From: Desulfovibrio sp.
GTDB taxonomy: Bacteria; Desulfobacterota; Desulfovibrionia; Desulfovibrionales; Desulfovibrionaceae
Assembly: GCA_014804915.1 (NCBI GenBank)
Contig: JAAUYW010000059.1
Coordinates: forward strand, 1 to 16,315
DNA: 16,315 nucleotides
Reading direction: 5' to 3'
Part shown: piece after piece, positions 1-8,312 of the stretch
How positions within the stretch are numbered: the stretch's first letter is position 1
Layout of the letters: every line of letters begins with the position of its first letter
Position numbers and translations under genes: made by a program
The notes under the pieces: model-generated
What the model saw: only the letters and a program-made list of their open reading frames with translations
Databases searched by the model: none
What the model was told of the DNA's origin: nothing

Positions 1-1416
1 CATGTCAAGCCCCTTGAGCGCCAGGCGGGAATTTTGCAGGCGCGTCAGAAGGGACGCCATCTGCAGGAGCGGGGCCATCGTGCGCCCTACCAGAATGTTG
101 ACGCCGATGAGCGCGCCCATGCTCATCAATCCGTCGCCAATGCGGTATACCCCCCAGATGATCATGATAACAGTGAGCAGCTGCGTTACGAACATCGCCG
201 AGGAAACAGCAAGATGGGTGTATTTGCGCGCTTCGCTTGATGACTGGGCGGAAAGTCCGCAAACGGCTTCCCATAGGCGCTGCATGCGGCTTTCCGCCAT
301 GCATGACTTGAGCGTTTCCAGTCCGGCCACTATCTCAACCAGCAGCGCGTTTTTCTGCATGTTCTGGCGATAGCCGGCCTCAGCGCTTTTTTTTGCGCGG
401 TGCTGCAGAAAGATGCCAATGCCCAGGAGGACGGGGATGGCGCCCAGCGGCAACAGCACCATTGGGCCGCCAATATAGGCGATCATGAGCAAAAAGATGA
501 TCAGGAAAGGCAGGTCAATGCAGGCTATAAGGCTGGAGGAGCTGAAAAATTCCCGTAATTGTTCGAACTCGCGCAAATTGTTGACCATCGCGCCTGTTGA
601 TTCCGGTTTCGCGTCAAGGCGCATGGAGAGCACTTTTTCCACCAGCAGGCTGTTTAGCACGACGTCCGAATTGCGGCCTGCGACATCCACAAAATGGGTG
701 CGCAGGGCGGAAAGGACGAAGTTGAAGAAATAGATCACCATTATGCCGCTGGCAAGAACCCACAATGTGTCAGTGGCGTTGTTGGGCACAACCCTGTCGT
801 ACACATTCATTACGAACAGGGGAGTGGCGACCGCGATCAGGTTGATCACAATGGTGGCCAGCGCCACATGGCGATAGATGGGGGCGTAATAGCGGAGCAC
901 GTCCCAGAACCAGCGTTTGCCTGCGCCAAGGCGGGGCGCCTCAACGCGCGTTTCCTGGACAGTGGGAACAGAGGCAAAGATGGCATAGCCTGTATAGCGT
1001 TCCTGAAGATCGGCTATTGGCACTACCTGTGTGCTGTCAGGCAATTCAGGCAGAATTATGCTTGCGCGTCCATCCCGCATTGAGAGCAGGACGCAGGAGC
1101 GGTCATTTTCAAGAAGAAGAATGCAGGGAAGCACCAGTACGGAAATTTCCGCCAGATTTGGCCTGGCCATGATGCGGCCGGATAGCCCTGCCTTGCGGGC
1201 TGCGGCCAGACACGCCCTCGGGGTGAGACGGCTTCCGGAAAGTCCGGCGAGCAAGTGCTGCGGCGAAACGATCTTGCCGCGCAGGCGCATCAGTATCGAA
1301 AGGGAGCGCAGAAGGCCAGGCATGAAATCCACATCAGCAGGGCGCAGCTGGCCTTCCAGGGGGGAAAATGATGCAGGAGCAGCTGTCTGCTCCTGCGAAG
1401 TGGGAACTTGGGTCAT
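1..1416 (-). CDS. lapB: Type I secretion ABC transporter, LapB/LssB family (partial, N-terminal 472 aa)
   Basis: Inner-membrane ATPase/permease of a type I secretion system, the kind that exports large adhesins or RTX proteins through a TolC channel. I translated the minus strand from the ATG at 1416; the frame stays open to the window edge, so the nucleotide-binding domain lies outside. Residues 30-150 resemble a C39 peptidase-like domain, but the usual catalytic Cys is absent near residues 45-55 and the His position reads Ser (residue 107, in DRSCVLL). It is therefore probably a non-cleaving substrate-docking domain, as in HlyB and LapB. Membrane segments cluster at about 183-205, 217-238, 296-336 and 400-445. 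It starts 62 bp after the TolC-like gene on the same strand, so the two are probably co-transcribed. A GGAGG lies rather far (about 19 nt) upstream of the ATG. No secreted substrate or membrane-fusion protein is visible here; both may lie beyond position 1. Confidence 0.85.
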   Translation of the reverse strand, partial: MTQVPTSQEQTAAPASFSPLEGQLRPADVDFMPGLLRSLSILMRLRGKIVSPQHLLAGLSGSRLTPRACLAAARKAGLSGRIMARPNLAEISVLVLPCILLLENDRSCVLLSMRDGRASIILPELPDSTQVVPIADLQERYTGYAIFASVPTVQETRVEAPRLGAGKRWFWDVLRYYAPIYRHVALATIVINLIAVATPLFVMNVYDRVVPNNATDTLWVLASGIMVIYFFNFVLSALRTHFVDVAGRNSDVVLNSLLVEKVLSMRLDAKPESTGAMVNNLREFEQLREFFSSSSLIACIDLPFLIIFLLMIAYIGGPMVLLPLGAIPVLLGIGIFLQHRAKKSAEAGYRQNMQKNALLVEIVAGLETLKSCMAESRMQRLWEAVCGLSAQSSSEARKYTHLAVSSAMFVTQLLTVIMIIWGVYRIGDGLMSMGALIGVNILVGRTMAPLLQMASLLTRLQNSRLALKGLDM

Positions 1417-1478
1417 CGAGGTATACCGTAGTGCTGCCTCCGCCGTTTGGGCCGCCCTGCGGGGGGATGGCGGGGTTT

Positions 1479-3071
1479 TTATTTAAACCAGCCCAATGCG
1501 AAATTCTCGCGGTCATCCTTTGGATCTTCCACAGGGTTCAGATCCAGGGGCTTGGTGTCGATTCTGAGCATTTTCAGCATATCGCCAGTCAGGGCGCAGA
1601 GCCGGTAGGCGCCCACAAGGATGTTGCCTTTCGCCGTTTCGGCCTGGGTGGCCGAATTATAGAGTTCGTTTTCGGCATCAAGCACATCAAGCAGCGTGCG
1701 CTGGCGCAGGTGAAATTGCTCAAGATAGGCTATGCGTGTGAATTCGTTGTATTTCACCGCCTCGGAATAATTCTGGTATTGATCCTTTGCTGCCAGATAA
1801 TTGGTCCAAGTCGACTGAATGTCAAGCATAAGTGAGTCAAGGAAGTTGTACATGGTTTGGCGCGATTCCCGAATGCGCGCCTTTGCGGCTTTCAGCTCCG
1901 CCCAGTCTGCGCCGCTGTTGAAAAGATTCCATCGCACTGTGCCCAGAGCTTCGAAAGTTGAGGTCCAGCGGTCATCAAACTTGTTTCTGTTAGAGTGGGA
2001 GGGGCCGACCTCTATATTGAATACAGGATAGAACGCGGATTCGGCCAGTTCGCGATCTGCCTGCAGGGCGCGGATGTCGCTCATATAGGCTGCGACTTTC
2101 GGATTATTCTTTTCTGCAAGCATGAACACGGCTTTTGGGCCATCGAACAGCACCGGAGGCATTTCCACTGGCTGGATATTGTCTGTCGCCGGCAGGCCGG
2201 TAAGGCGCGAATAGGTGTCCTCGGCCACGATCACATTTGCCTGCGCTTCGGAAAGGGCCGACAGTGCGCGCGACAGACGTGATTGCGCCTGGGTCACATC
2301 CGCTTCAGTGTCTGCGCCCATTAGCGACCGATCTTCGGTTTGAGCAAGAATGGATCTGTGGGTTTCGACATTCTTTTTTGCCAGTTCATAAATTGTGCGC
2401 CTGCGCAGCAAGTCAATCTGGGCGATTATTCCATCCAGGGAAAGGGTAGTAGCCGTATCCGCCACCCTGGAAATTACGGAATCAAGTGTTGATTGCGCTG
2501 CCCGCACTCTTGAGCGCGTTGCGAAACCATCCCAGATTGGCTGGGTTAGCCTGGCGCTGGCTTCAATCACTCCCAAAAAAGTGCGTTCCAGATTGTGCCT
2601 GCGCGTTGAGCTGTCGTTGATAATGGCAGCCCCCGCGGATGCGGAAACATCGAGGCTGGGCCCAAAGCCCGCTTTGGCGCGGGTGAGCTCATGTTTCAGG
2701 ACTTCGCGGTCTTCCTGCATTCCGCGCAGCTCGCGATGATGCCTGAGCACGCCATAAATGGTGTCCTGCATTGTGATGGGCGCGCCAACAGCCGGCTTTG
2801 CGGGCAGAGCCTGCTGTGTTGTCAGTTGCACTGGCGGCTGCGTTTTCTGGCGCGCCGCTTTTTTGCGCTTTCTTTTTGTCGCTTTCTTAGGTTGTGGTTT
2901 ATCGGTTTTTAAAATATCATGCGGTGCCGAAGTAATGGGCGGAATGGAGGGCGGGGATACAACCGCTTTTGAGGCTGGCTCTGCCGCGGCGCCATTGGCA
3001 ACAAAATCGGAATCAGGCATTAGCAGGCTAAAGAAAGCCAGCAGAGCTATTGACGCCTTGCATTTTTTCAT
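1479..3071 (-). CDS. TolC-family outer-membrane efflux/secretion channel (LapE/AggA-like)
   Basis: 530-aa outer-membrane channel protein of the OEP/TolC family, the exit duct of the type I exporter encoded next to it. I chose the ATG at 3071 because it sits 5 nt after a strong GGAGGAAGAA ribosome site and begins a signal peptide (MKKCKASIALLAFFSLLM, probably cleaved after the AAA near residue 30). A frame extends further upstream with a GTG, but that start lacks such a site. The TolC coiled-coil body runs from about residue 99 to 505, with typical stretches such as RLTQPIWDG (about 179), YSRLTGLPA and VRWNLFNSG. Between signal peptide and body, residues 31-98 form a Pro/Ala/Lys-rich linker with a very basic core (KKATKRKRKKAARQK, 62-76), unusual for this family. 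The likely order of transcription is this gene, then the ABC transporter 62 bp downstream. Confidence 0.87.
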   Translation of the reverse strand: MKKCKASIALLAFFSLLMPDSDFVANGAAAEPASKAVVSPPSIPPITSAPHDILKTDKPQPKKATKRKRKKAARQKTQPPVQLTTQQALPAKPAVGAPITMQDTIYGVLRHHRELRGMQEDREVLKHELTRAKAGFGPSLDVSASAGAAIINDSSTRRHNLERTFLGVIEASARLTQPIWDGFATRSRVRAAQSTLDSVISRVADTATTLSLDGIIAQIDLLRRRTIYELAKKNVETHRSILAQTEDRSLMGADTEADVTQAQSRLSRALSALSEAQANVIVAEDTYSRLTGLPATDNIQPVEMPPVLFDGPKAVFMLAEKNNPKVAAYMSDIRALQADRELAESAFYPVFNIEVGPSHSNRNKFDDRWTSTFEALGTVRWNLFNSGADWAELKAAKARIRESRQTMYNFLDSLMLDIQSTWTNYLAAKDQYQNYSEAVKYNEFTRIAYLEQFHLRQRTLLDVLDAENELYNSATQAETAKGNILVGAYRLCALTGDMLKMLRIDTKPLDLNPVEDPKDDRENFALGWFK

Positions 3072-3099
3072 TTCTTCCTCCCCCGGAACCATTCTGAAT

Positions 3100-3129
3100 A
3101 GTATAGCGTCTGATTAGGGCAACAAATAA
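3100..3129 (-). promoter_or_regulatory. Candidate sigma-70 promoter for the TolC-like gene
   Basis: On the minus strand a TATACT -10 element (3100-3105, one mismatch to TATAAT) is preceded by 18 nt and TTATTT (3124-3129) as a weak -35. Transcription would begin about 20 nt before the ATG at 3071, a short leader containing the GGAGG site. The -10 is good and the -35 poor, so this is tentative. Confidence 0.35.
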
Positions 3130-3306
3130 GAGCGTCCAGTGCAGGCCGTGGCTGTATTAGCTCTTTGGTTAAAGCGTTTGTGTTTCTTTTCGGCCACAGT
3201 TGAAATAGATTTATATGTAACAGGAAGCTTTTTAAAAATAATTAACAAGATTTAGAATAGACAAATTCTTGAAAATCTTTTGAAAAAACAACGACCTGGC
3301 ACGGAA

Positions 3307-4227
3307 ATGGCTTATTCTGCGGGAAAATTGAAAAAGGAGCTGATTGGCAATGGCTGCATTATGGCAGCCACTGTCTTCTGGGGCATAAATTATGCGTTTA
3401 CCAAGGCCCTGGTGCCGGACTGGATGAGCGCGGAAGCCGTTTCCGCTGTCCGGCTGCTGGGCGGCTGTCTTCTTTTCTGGCTCACATCGCTCTTTATCCA
3501 TTGCGAAAAGCTGGATTCTGGCAGCATGATTCGCGCCATATTTAGCGGACTTGCGCTTTTTGGCTGCATTTATCTTTTTGTGGTGGCGCTTAAATACGGC
3601 AGCGCGATTGACATCTCCATTATCATGACCCTGCAACCGGTATTTGTGATCGCGATTGAAGTTCTGTTTTTGCGCCGCAGGCCCGGGTTCCTTGAATATG
3701 TCGGCATGGCCGTGTCCCTTGCTGGCGCAGTCATGATTATTCTCTGCGGCAGCAATAGCGCTCATGCGGCCAGCAATTATCTGCTGGGCGATTTCCTGGC
3801 AATTGTCGCCGGCATCTGCTTTGCCGTTTATCTCGTGATTCTGGCAAAGCCGACGTCAAGGTATAGCCCTGTGTCGCTGCTGCGCTGGGTTTTTCTTTAT
3901 TCAGCCATTCCAGGCCTCTTTCTTGTGCCAAGCTTTTTCAATATGCCGCTTCTGGAATGCGATTCCCTCGCGCCCTGGCTTGAGATCGGTTTTATCCTGG
4001 TAGGGCCGACTTATCTGGCCTATTTGTTCAATCAGCCGGCAATACATGACATTGGCCCTGTGCTGTCCGCGCTTTATCAATATCTTGTTCCGGTTGTCGC
4101 TGCCATTTCTGCGGTGATGCTTGGCGTTGACAGTCTGCGCTGGCAGCAGGTTGTGGCGATGGCAATCATTGTCGCTGGCATGATTCTTACCAATTTTGGC
4201 AAAAAATCCGAAAAAAGCCGCGCCTGA
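3307..4227 (+). CDS. EamA/DMT-family permease (drug/metabolite transporter superfamily)
   Basis: 306-aa integral inner-membrane protein with about ten hydrophobic segments arranged as two EamA repeats. The first begins near GCIMAATVFWGINYAFTKAL and the second near YLLGDFLAIVAGICFAVYLV. The first repeat carries the WGxNY..TK pattern and the second a conserved Pro-rich loop followed by SLLRW. The family exports or imports small metabolites, amino acids or drugs; the substrate cannot be read from sequence. The frame also opens at a TTG (3280), but neither start has a strong ribosome site. I chose the ATG at 3307, whose short cytoplasmic N-terminus (MAYSAGKLKKEL) fits the family. The gene stands alone on the plus strand, divergent from the TolC-like gene, and ends 20 bp before a strong hairpin terminator, so it is probably monocistronic. 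Confidence 0.85.
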   Translation: MAYSAGKLKKELIGNGCIMAATVFWGINYAFTKALVPDWMSAEAVSAVRLLGGCLLFWLTSLFIHCEKLDSGSMIRAIFSGLALFGCIYLFVVALKYGSAIDISIIMTLQPVFVIAIEVLFLRRRPGFLEYVGMAVSLAGAVMIILCGSNSAHAASNYLLGDFLAIVAGICFAVYLVILAKPTSRYSPVSLLRWVFLYSAIPGLFLVPSFFNMPLLECDSLAPWLEIGFILVGPTYLAYLFNQPAIHDIGPVLSALYQYLVPVVAAISAVMLGVDSLRWQQVVAMAIIVAGMILTNFGKKSEKSRA

Positions 4228-4246
4228 CACGGTAGTCTAAAAAAAG

Positions 4247-4268
4247 AAAAGCCCCTGAAGGGGCTTTT
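4247..4268. terminator. Bidirectional intrinsic terminator between the EamA permease and fliS
   Basis: Perfect 9-bp inverted repeat AAAAGCCCC-TGAA-GGGGCTTTT. Read on the plus strand it follows the permease stop by 19 bp and ends in TTTT. Read on the minus strand it follows the fliS stop by about 48 bp and runs into TTTTCTTTTTTT. Both strands therefore have a GC stem followed by a T run, so it should serve both convergent genes. Confidence 0.9.
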
Positions 4269-4316
4269 CCGGAATTTTGCGCTTGACGCGATAGCCGCGC
4301 AACCGCTTTCCTGCTT

Positions 4317-4958
4317 TTAGCGCGCGTAGGCGTTCAGCTTTCTGCTTATTGGCGCTGAACTGGCCGAAGTGGTGAATTGCTGCACATGCGCCCTGGGCGG
4401 CACTGGCTCGGAAGCAGCCGCAGGCGGCATTGGCTCCTGCGCGCGCGCCACATTCCGCCCGTATGCGGCCGAGGCATGGCCCTTGTTGACCGAGCCAGTC
4501 TGAATGCCGCTCATCACTGGCTGCGCTTTCTTGGTGACCGAGCCAGTTGGCTGCATTTTGCCCTGAATCTCGGCCGCCGCCTTTTTGGCTTCTGGCGTGT
4601 CAACTATCTGGGCGTAGGCGCTGCGCAGTCCCGAAAGGATTTGCACTACGCTGTCCAGCGATTCAAGATTCATTTTCAGATTGGCCTGCAGCAGCCTCGC
4701 CGTGCAGAGAACATAGAGGTTATTGAGGTTTGTGGCCAGGCTGCCGCCCTTTTCAAGATTTAGCGATGCCGAAAGCTCATTGATAATGTCTATCACTTTG
4801 GAAATGAGCACACCTTTTGCGGCATAATCCTTGGCAAGAATTTTATCTCTTGCCTGCGCCAGATAGCGCAGCGCGCCATCGTAGAGCATGATTAAAAGCT
4901 GGCCCTGGTCAGTTGTGCTGACCCTGGTTTGAAAATAAGCGTTGGCTGCCTTGTTCAT
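4317..4958 (-). CDS. fliS: Flagellar export chaperone FliS with extended C-terminus
   Basis: Cytoplasmic chaperone that binds the C-terminus of newly made flagellin and keeps it unpolymerised until export. Residues 5-125 carry the FliS helical-bundle pattern: AYFQTRVSTTDQGQLLIMLYDGALRYL at the N-terminus, then the INELSASLNLEKGG helix turn and the NLNNLY helix. The ATG at 4958 follows GGGGAAAAGAT, a good ribosome site. FliS is usually about 125-150 aa; this one has 213. The extra residues (about 133-213) are Ala/Pro/Gln/Ser-rich, look disordered, and include the near-repeat TGSVTK / TGSVNK (138-143 and 154-159). It lies 135 bp downstream of fliD on the same strand, the standard fliD-fliS order, and ends at the bidirectional terminator. 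Confidence 0.93.
   Translation of the reverse strand: MNKAANAYFQTRVSTTDQGQLLIMLYDGALRYLAQARDKILAKDYAAKGVLISKVIDIINELSASLNLEKGGSLATNLNNLYVLCTARLLQANLKMNLESLDSVVQILSGLRSAYAQIVDTPEAKKAAAEIQGKMQPTGSVTKKAQPVMSGIQTGSVNKGHASAAYGRNVARAQEPMPPAAASEPVPPRAHVQQFTTSASSAPISRKLNAYAR
4320..4562 (-). other. Low-complexity C-terminal tail of FliS
   Basis: Codons for residues 133-213 of FliS. They are rich in Ala, Pro, Gln and Ser, with a duplicated TGSV(T/N)K motif and short PP runs, and have no counterpart in the compact FliS fold known from other bacteria. A disordered tail is the simplest reading; its role is unknown. Confidence 0.6.
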
Positions 4959-5038
4959 ATCTTTTCCCCGTATTTTTATGGGCGCCGGCGTTAGCCTGCG
5001 CCGCTATTTCCTTTCGATGCGCGTTATAGTGGCGCTGG

Positions 5039-5073
5039 ATTGCTCCCGCCCATGCTTTCGCTGCGGGAGCAAT
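5039..5073. other. Perfect 11-bp inverted repeat between fliD and fliS
   Basis: ATTGCTCCCGC (5039-5049) and GCGGGAGCAAT (5063-5073) pair perfectly across a 13-nt loop, 21 bp after the fliD stop and about 80 bp before the fliS start. No T run follows on either strand, so it does not look like an ordinary terminator. A stabilising 3' hairpin for fliD mRNA, an RNA-processing site or a partial attenuator are possible. Confidence 0.7.
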
Positions 5074-5093
5074 TCCAGGCGCTTGTCACAGTA

Positions 5094-8000
5094 TTAGCTG
5101 CCTGAGAGTTGCGCCAGCTGTCCCTCCAGTGATTTTTGCTGCTCGCTGTATTGGCTAAGCAGCGTTTCAAGATTGGCAAATATCTGTTTCTGGCGATTGT
5201 ACCAGGTGTCAAGCCGGCGCTGTTCGCGCTCAATCTTGACGTCAATGCTCTCCATGACCTTCTTGTAATTGTCACGCAAGCTCATCAGGGCGCCATTCTG
5301 CGATTTCAGATGCATGGCATCCGCAATCTGGTCCGGCGTCGAGTTTGCAGAGATATTCACATCATTGAAGACAAGCTCGGCTTTCAGAAAATTGTTTGTC
5401 GTCTGTACCAGACCCTGCTTGATGCGCACATACATCGGATCCGAGCCAGCGGGAGGATGATCGCCAATCGAGAGATCGTCAATCAGGATTGACAAACCGC
5501 GGGCATCGCCGCTGGCAACGCTGTAGTAGTTGCCAGGCATGCTTTCATCGCGTTTGGCAGGCTGGCCGCCAATCATTACGTTCTGGATTTCGCCGTTTGC
5601 GTCAACAGTATAGGTTACTTCATAGGTGCCCGCCTTGGTGATGCCCTCAACATGGCTGCCATAACGGAAATCCGTGCTTGTGGAAGAGCCAATGCCGCTT
5701 GCGCAGAAGAAATCCACAACAGCCTCAAGATTGTTGGTGATGAGGTTGTTATAGTTTTCCTTGTCTATGGATTGCAGTTCCGCAATCGTCGAGCTGGGCG
5801 CCAGCACCAGCAGCCCGTAGGTATCGCTGGTGGTGTCAGTGTCAGTCTTGATGCCAAGGTTGGCAAGAGAGGCCAGGACATCGCCGGAAAGAAGATCGTC
5901 GGCGCTCTGTCTGGACTTGAAGCCTGGGGGCGTCGCGCCCAGCACGCTGCTGAACCTGGACTTGAATAGCTGCACTCCGTAGTTGCCAGTCAGCAGATTG
6001 CCTTTCTGGTTGGTCAGGCCGGATGCGCTATAGTTGTCATTGCCAATGTCATTGGGATCGTTAGACGTCACCTCCTTGGTGTCGTCGTATTTCATCAGCT
6101 CATTGACAGTGAGCAGCACGGAGTTGACCGCATCCAGAAAATTCTGGATGGATTGTTCCACAGAAGTGATGTCCGTGCTTACGGAAATCCTGGCCTCGCC
6201 CACATCCTGAATTGTAAAGACAACGCCTTCAATGGCATCGCTAATCTGGTTTGTGGCGGATTCCATTTCCACCGGCCAGTTGTCGATCTTGTATTTCGCA
6301 TTCTGGGCGCGCTGGATGCTCCAGTTTGAAGAGCTGGAAATCTGGCCGCTCAATTGCGGCCCGGACACAGTCTGCACGTCTTTCAGGTTGAGAAACACCG
6401 GCTCTGTGATGCTGTCCAGATCCGTGAGCTCGTTGCCTTCGGCATCCGTAAGGCGAACGCCCAGATCGGCTGGCGGCGTAGCCGGCCGCTCATTGCCATC
6501 CCCGTCTTTTTCAGTCCATGTCCAGGCGGGATCAGCCGTGTTTTTGAGCGCGGCAACAATATCCTTGTTGCTGGAGCCTGAAGGCAGCGTGAGCGTGCCG
6601 GTTTTGCCGTCATTGGTAGTGATGGTGTAAACCAGGTCTGGCGCCTTTTCCAGCGTGATCTTGCCGCTAGCCGGATCTGTATAGAACAGATCGCCGCTGC
6701 CATCCACGCTGTTTGTCGCGCCTATCACCATTTCCGATTTCAGGCTGGTTGTGTAGGCAGGCTCCTTTATGCCGCCAGAGCTTAATTTCAGCTCTTTAAC
6801 ATTATCCAGCTTGAGGGAGACATTGCCGTCCGCATCTGTGTCGGTTGTGGCAGTGAAGCCCAGGGCTGCCAGCTTGTCGAGCAGCTCCTGATTGGTGGCA
6901 TCGCTTTTAATGCTGATATTCTGGGCATTGCCATCCTTGTCCACAATTGTGAACACAAGGTCGGTCGCTTCCTCGCCATCCTTGAGCCCATCAAGGCGGC
7001 TGGAAAGCTTGTCAGCATTGACGCTGATTGTCAGCTCCGCTTTGGACAGGCTGCCGCCAAGCGTGTTTTTCACGCCTGTGGCATCTGTTGTCTTCTGCTC
7101 AAGCTTGTCAGTCAGATCCGTGCCATCCGGAGCCGCGACTTCTATTTTTGTTACGCCAGCAAACTGACCTGTAACGGAGGTGGCCGTTGAATTGAGATTC
7201 AGGCCATCGCCATCCTGCGTGGCCTGGCCAAGCGCGGCCATGAGATCGCGCACAGTCGCATCAGCCTTGATTTTGACTTCGCGGGTTGTGCCGTCATCCA
7301 TGGTCGCCGTGAATGTCAGCTCGTCGCCGTCAGCCAGGCCTTCAGCTATTCCGCCTGCGTCATTGAGCTTGCCAGTCAGCTTGCCATTGACAGTCATGCT
7401 GACGCTGGCAGGCACGTAGGGCTTGTCGTCAGCCTCGCGCCGCGAAAACGACTGCACGCCCTCCATTGTGAGCTGGCCATTCTCGAATTTGGCGTTGATG
7501 CCGCCAGCGGCGTTGTTCAACGCGGCGACCACTTCATCGGCAGTGGCATTGCCCTTGATGGTAACGGTTTTTTTCGAGCCGCCCTGCAGGACAATGTCAA
7601 AGACATATGAAGTTGGATTGGTCAGGGTGTCATCCAGCTTCATGCTGCTGTTTGTCTGCCAGTTGGAAGTGGAGCCGGCGGCATTCATGCCTTCAAGCTG
7701 GCTGTCAAAGATGTAAAGATCGTTGGCTTCGCCAGTATCCTTGCCGGCGACCTGGAATACATAACCCTTGCCTGTCTGGATGAGGCTGACCTTGATGCCA
7801 GGGTTATCCGAGGAATTGTTGATCATGCTGGCAAAGGATTCCAGCGTGGTATTTGCCGGAACCTTGAAGTCGTGCCGTTCGCCCGCGTAGATATAGCTAA
7901 AATACTGATCTGTACCGGTTTTATTTATTATATCTGTTTTAGAATCAAAGACATGTCCAGTATTCGCCCAGATCGCGTTGCTGGCAGTCTGGCTGACAGT

Positions 8001-8312
8001 AAACGAATGCTGGACATCCTGCGCTGCCGCATTCGCTACAGCCGTGATGACGCCGCTATTGGTGGATTGCACCACCTTGGTGACGAAATTGTTCTTGTCG
8101 CTAAGCTGGCCCAGCATGCTGCTGGCAGCCTGAATTTGCTCGATAATCTGCGTAAATGCCTCATAACGCAGATTCCAGTCGCTTTTCCAGGCCTCCAGCC
8201 GGTTAAGCTGGCCGGACTCAATTTTTTTAAGTTGCTCTAATACTTTATCAAAATCTGTATCATTGCCGCTAAGGCCAGATATGGCATTAGAGCCTGAAAT
8301 GCTGATACCCAT
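5094..8312 (-). CDS. fliD: Flagellar filament cap protein FliD (hook-associated protein 2), expanded
   Basis: Cap at the tip of the growing flagellar filament that promotes flagellin insertion. I chose the ATG at 8312, 7 nt after GAGG, giving MGISISGSNAISGLSGNDTD and the FliD_N domain (about 1-110) with its amphipathic helices. The longer upstream frame overlaps the probable promoter. The FliD_C region begins near residue 685 (SDAIEGVVFTIQDVGEARIS) and ends in the usual coiled coil (about 1005-1070). The protein has 1072 residues against 468 in E. coli. The extra length is mainly at 236-645, where four diverged modules follow a standard Flagellin_IN-like module (137-190). Each shows two beta-like segments around DG, then an (I/L)-x-(A/S/G)-x-(A/S)-T cluster, then an (E/D)-(L/V)-hydrophobic-AL helix. 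It is followed by fliS and is probably the first gene of this transcript. Confidence 0.93.
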   Translation of the reverse strand: MGISISGSNAISGLSGNDTDFDKVLEQLKKIESGQLNRLEAWKSDWNLRYEAFTQIIEQIQAASSMLGQLSDKNNFVTKVVQSTNSGVITAVANAAAQDVQHSFTVSQTASNAIWANTGHVFDSKTDIINKTGTDQYFSYIYAGERHDFKVPANTTLESFASMINNSSDNPGIKVSLIQTGKGYVFQVAGKDTGEANDLYIFDSQLEGMNAAGSTSNWQTNSSMKLDDTLTNPTSYVFDIVLQGGSKKTVTIKGNATADEVVAALNNAAGGINAKFENGQLTMEGVQSFSRREADDKPYVPASVSMTVNGKLTGKLNDAGGIAEGLADGDELTFTATMDDGTTREVKIKADATVRDLMAALGQATQDGDGLNLNSTATSVTGQFAGVTKIEVAAPDGTDLTDKLEQKTTDATGVKNTLGGSLSKAELTISVNADKLSSRLDGLKDGEEATDLVFTIVDKDGNAQNISIKSDATNQELLDKLAALGFTATTDTDADGNVSLKLDNVKELKLSSGGIKEPAYTTSLKSEMVIGATNSVDGSGDLFYTDPASGKITLEKAPDLVYTITTNDGKTGTLTLPSGSSNKDIVAALKNTADPAWTWTEKDGDGNERPATPPADLGVRLTDAEGNELTDLDSITEPVFLNLKDVQTVSGPQLSGQISSSSNWSIQRAQNAKYKIDNWPVEMESATNQISDAIEGVVFTIQDVGEARISVSTDITSVEQSIQNFLDAVNSVLLTVNELMKYDDTKEVTSNDPNDIGNDNYSASGLTNQKGNLLTGNYGVQLFKSRFSSVLGATPPGFKSRQSADDLLSGDVLASLANLGIKTDTDTTSDTYGLLVLAPSSTIAELQSIDKENYNNLITNNLEAVVDFFCASGIGSSTSTDFRYGSHVEGITKAGTYEVTYTVDANGEIQNVMIGGQPAKRDESMPGNYYSVASGDARGLSILIDDLSIGDHPPAGSDPMYVRIKQGLVQTTNNFLKAELVFNDVNISANSTPDQIADAMHLKSQNGALMSLRDNYKKVMESIDVKIEREQRRLDTWYNRQKQIFANLETLLSQYSEQQKSLEGQLAQLSGS
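6441..7904 (-). repeat. Five diverged Flagellin_IN-like modules inside FliD
   Basis: Protein-level repeats at FliD residues about 137-190, 236-285, 331-395, 451-510 and 559-624. Signature segments are VPANTTLESFASMIN, IKGNATADEVVAALN, IKADATVRDLMAALG, IKSDATNQELLDKLA and LPSGSSNKDIVAALK. Most are preceded by a strand ending in a DG or GG turn and followed by strands with G-rich turns. The nucleotide copies have diverged, so this is an old duplication or shuffling of the domain rather than a recent tandem repeat. Confidence 0.7.

Noticed and set aside
1334..1516. 60-aa minus-strand frame across the gap between the TolC-like gene and the ABC transporter
   Set aside because: It overlaps both real genes in another frame and ends inside the transporter; no ribosome site or hydrophobic or charged pattern suggests a leader peptide.
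3232..3765. 177-aa minus-strand frame overlapping the start of the EamA permease
   Set aside because: The plus strand encodes clear membrane segments of a known family; the minus frame is rich in His, Asn and Lys and covers the intergenic promoter region.
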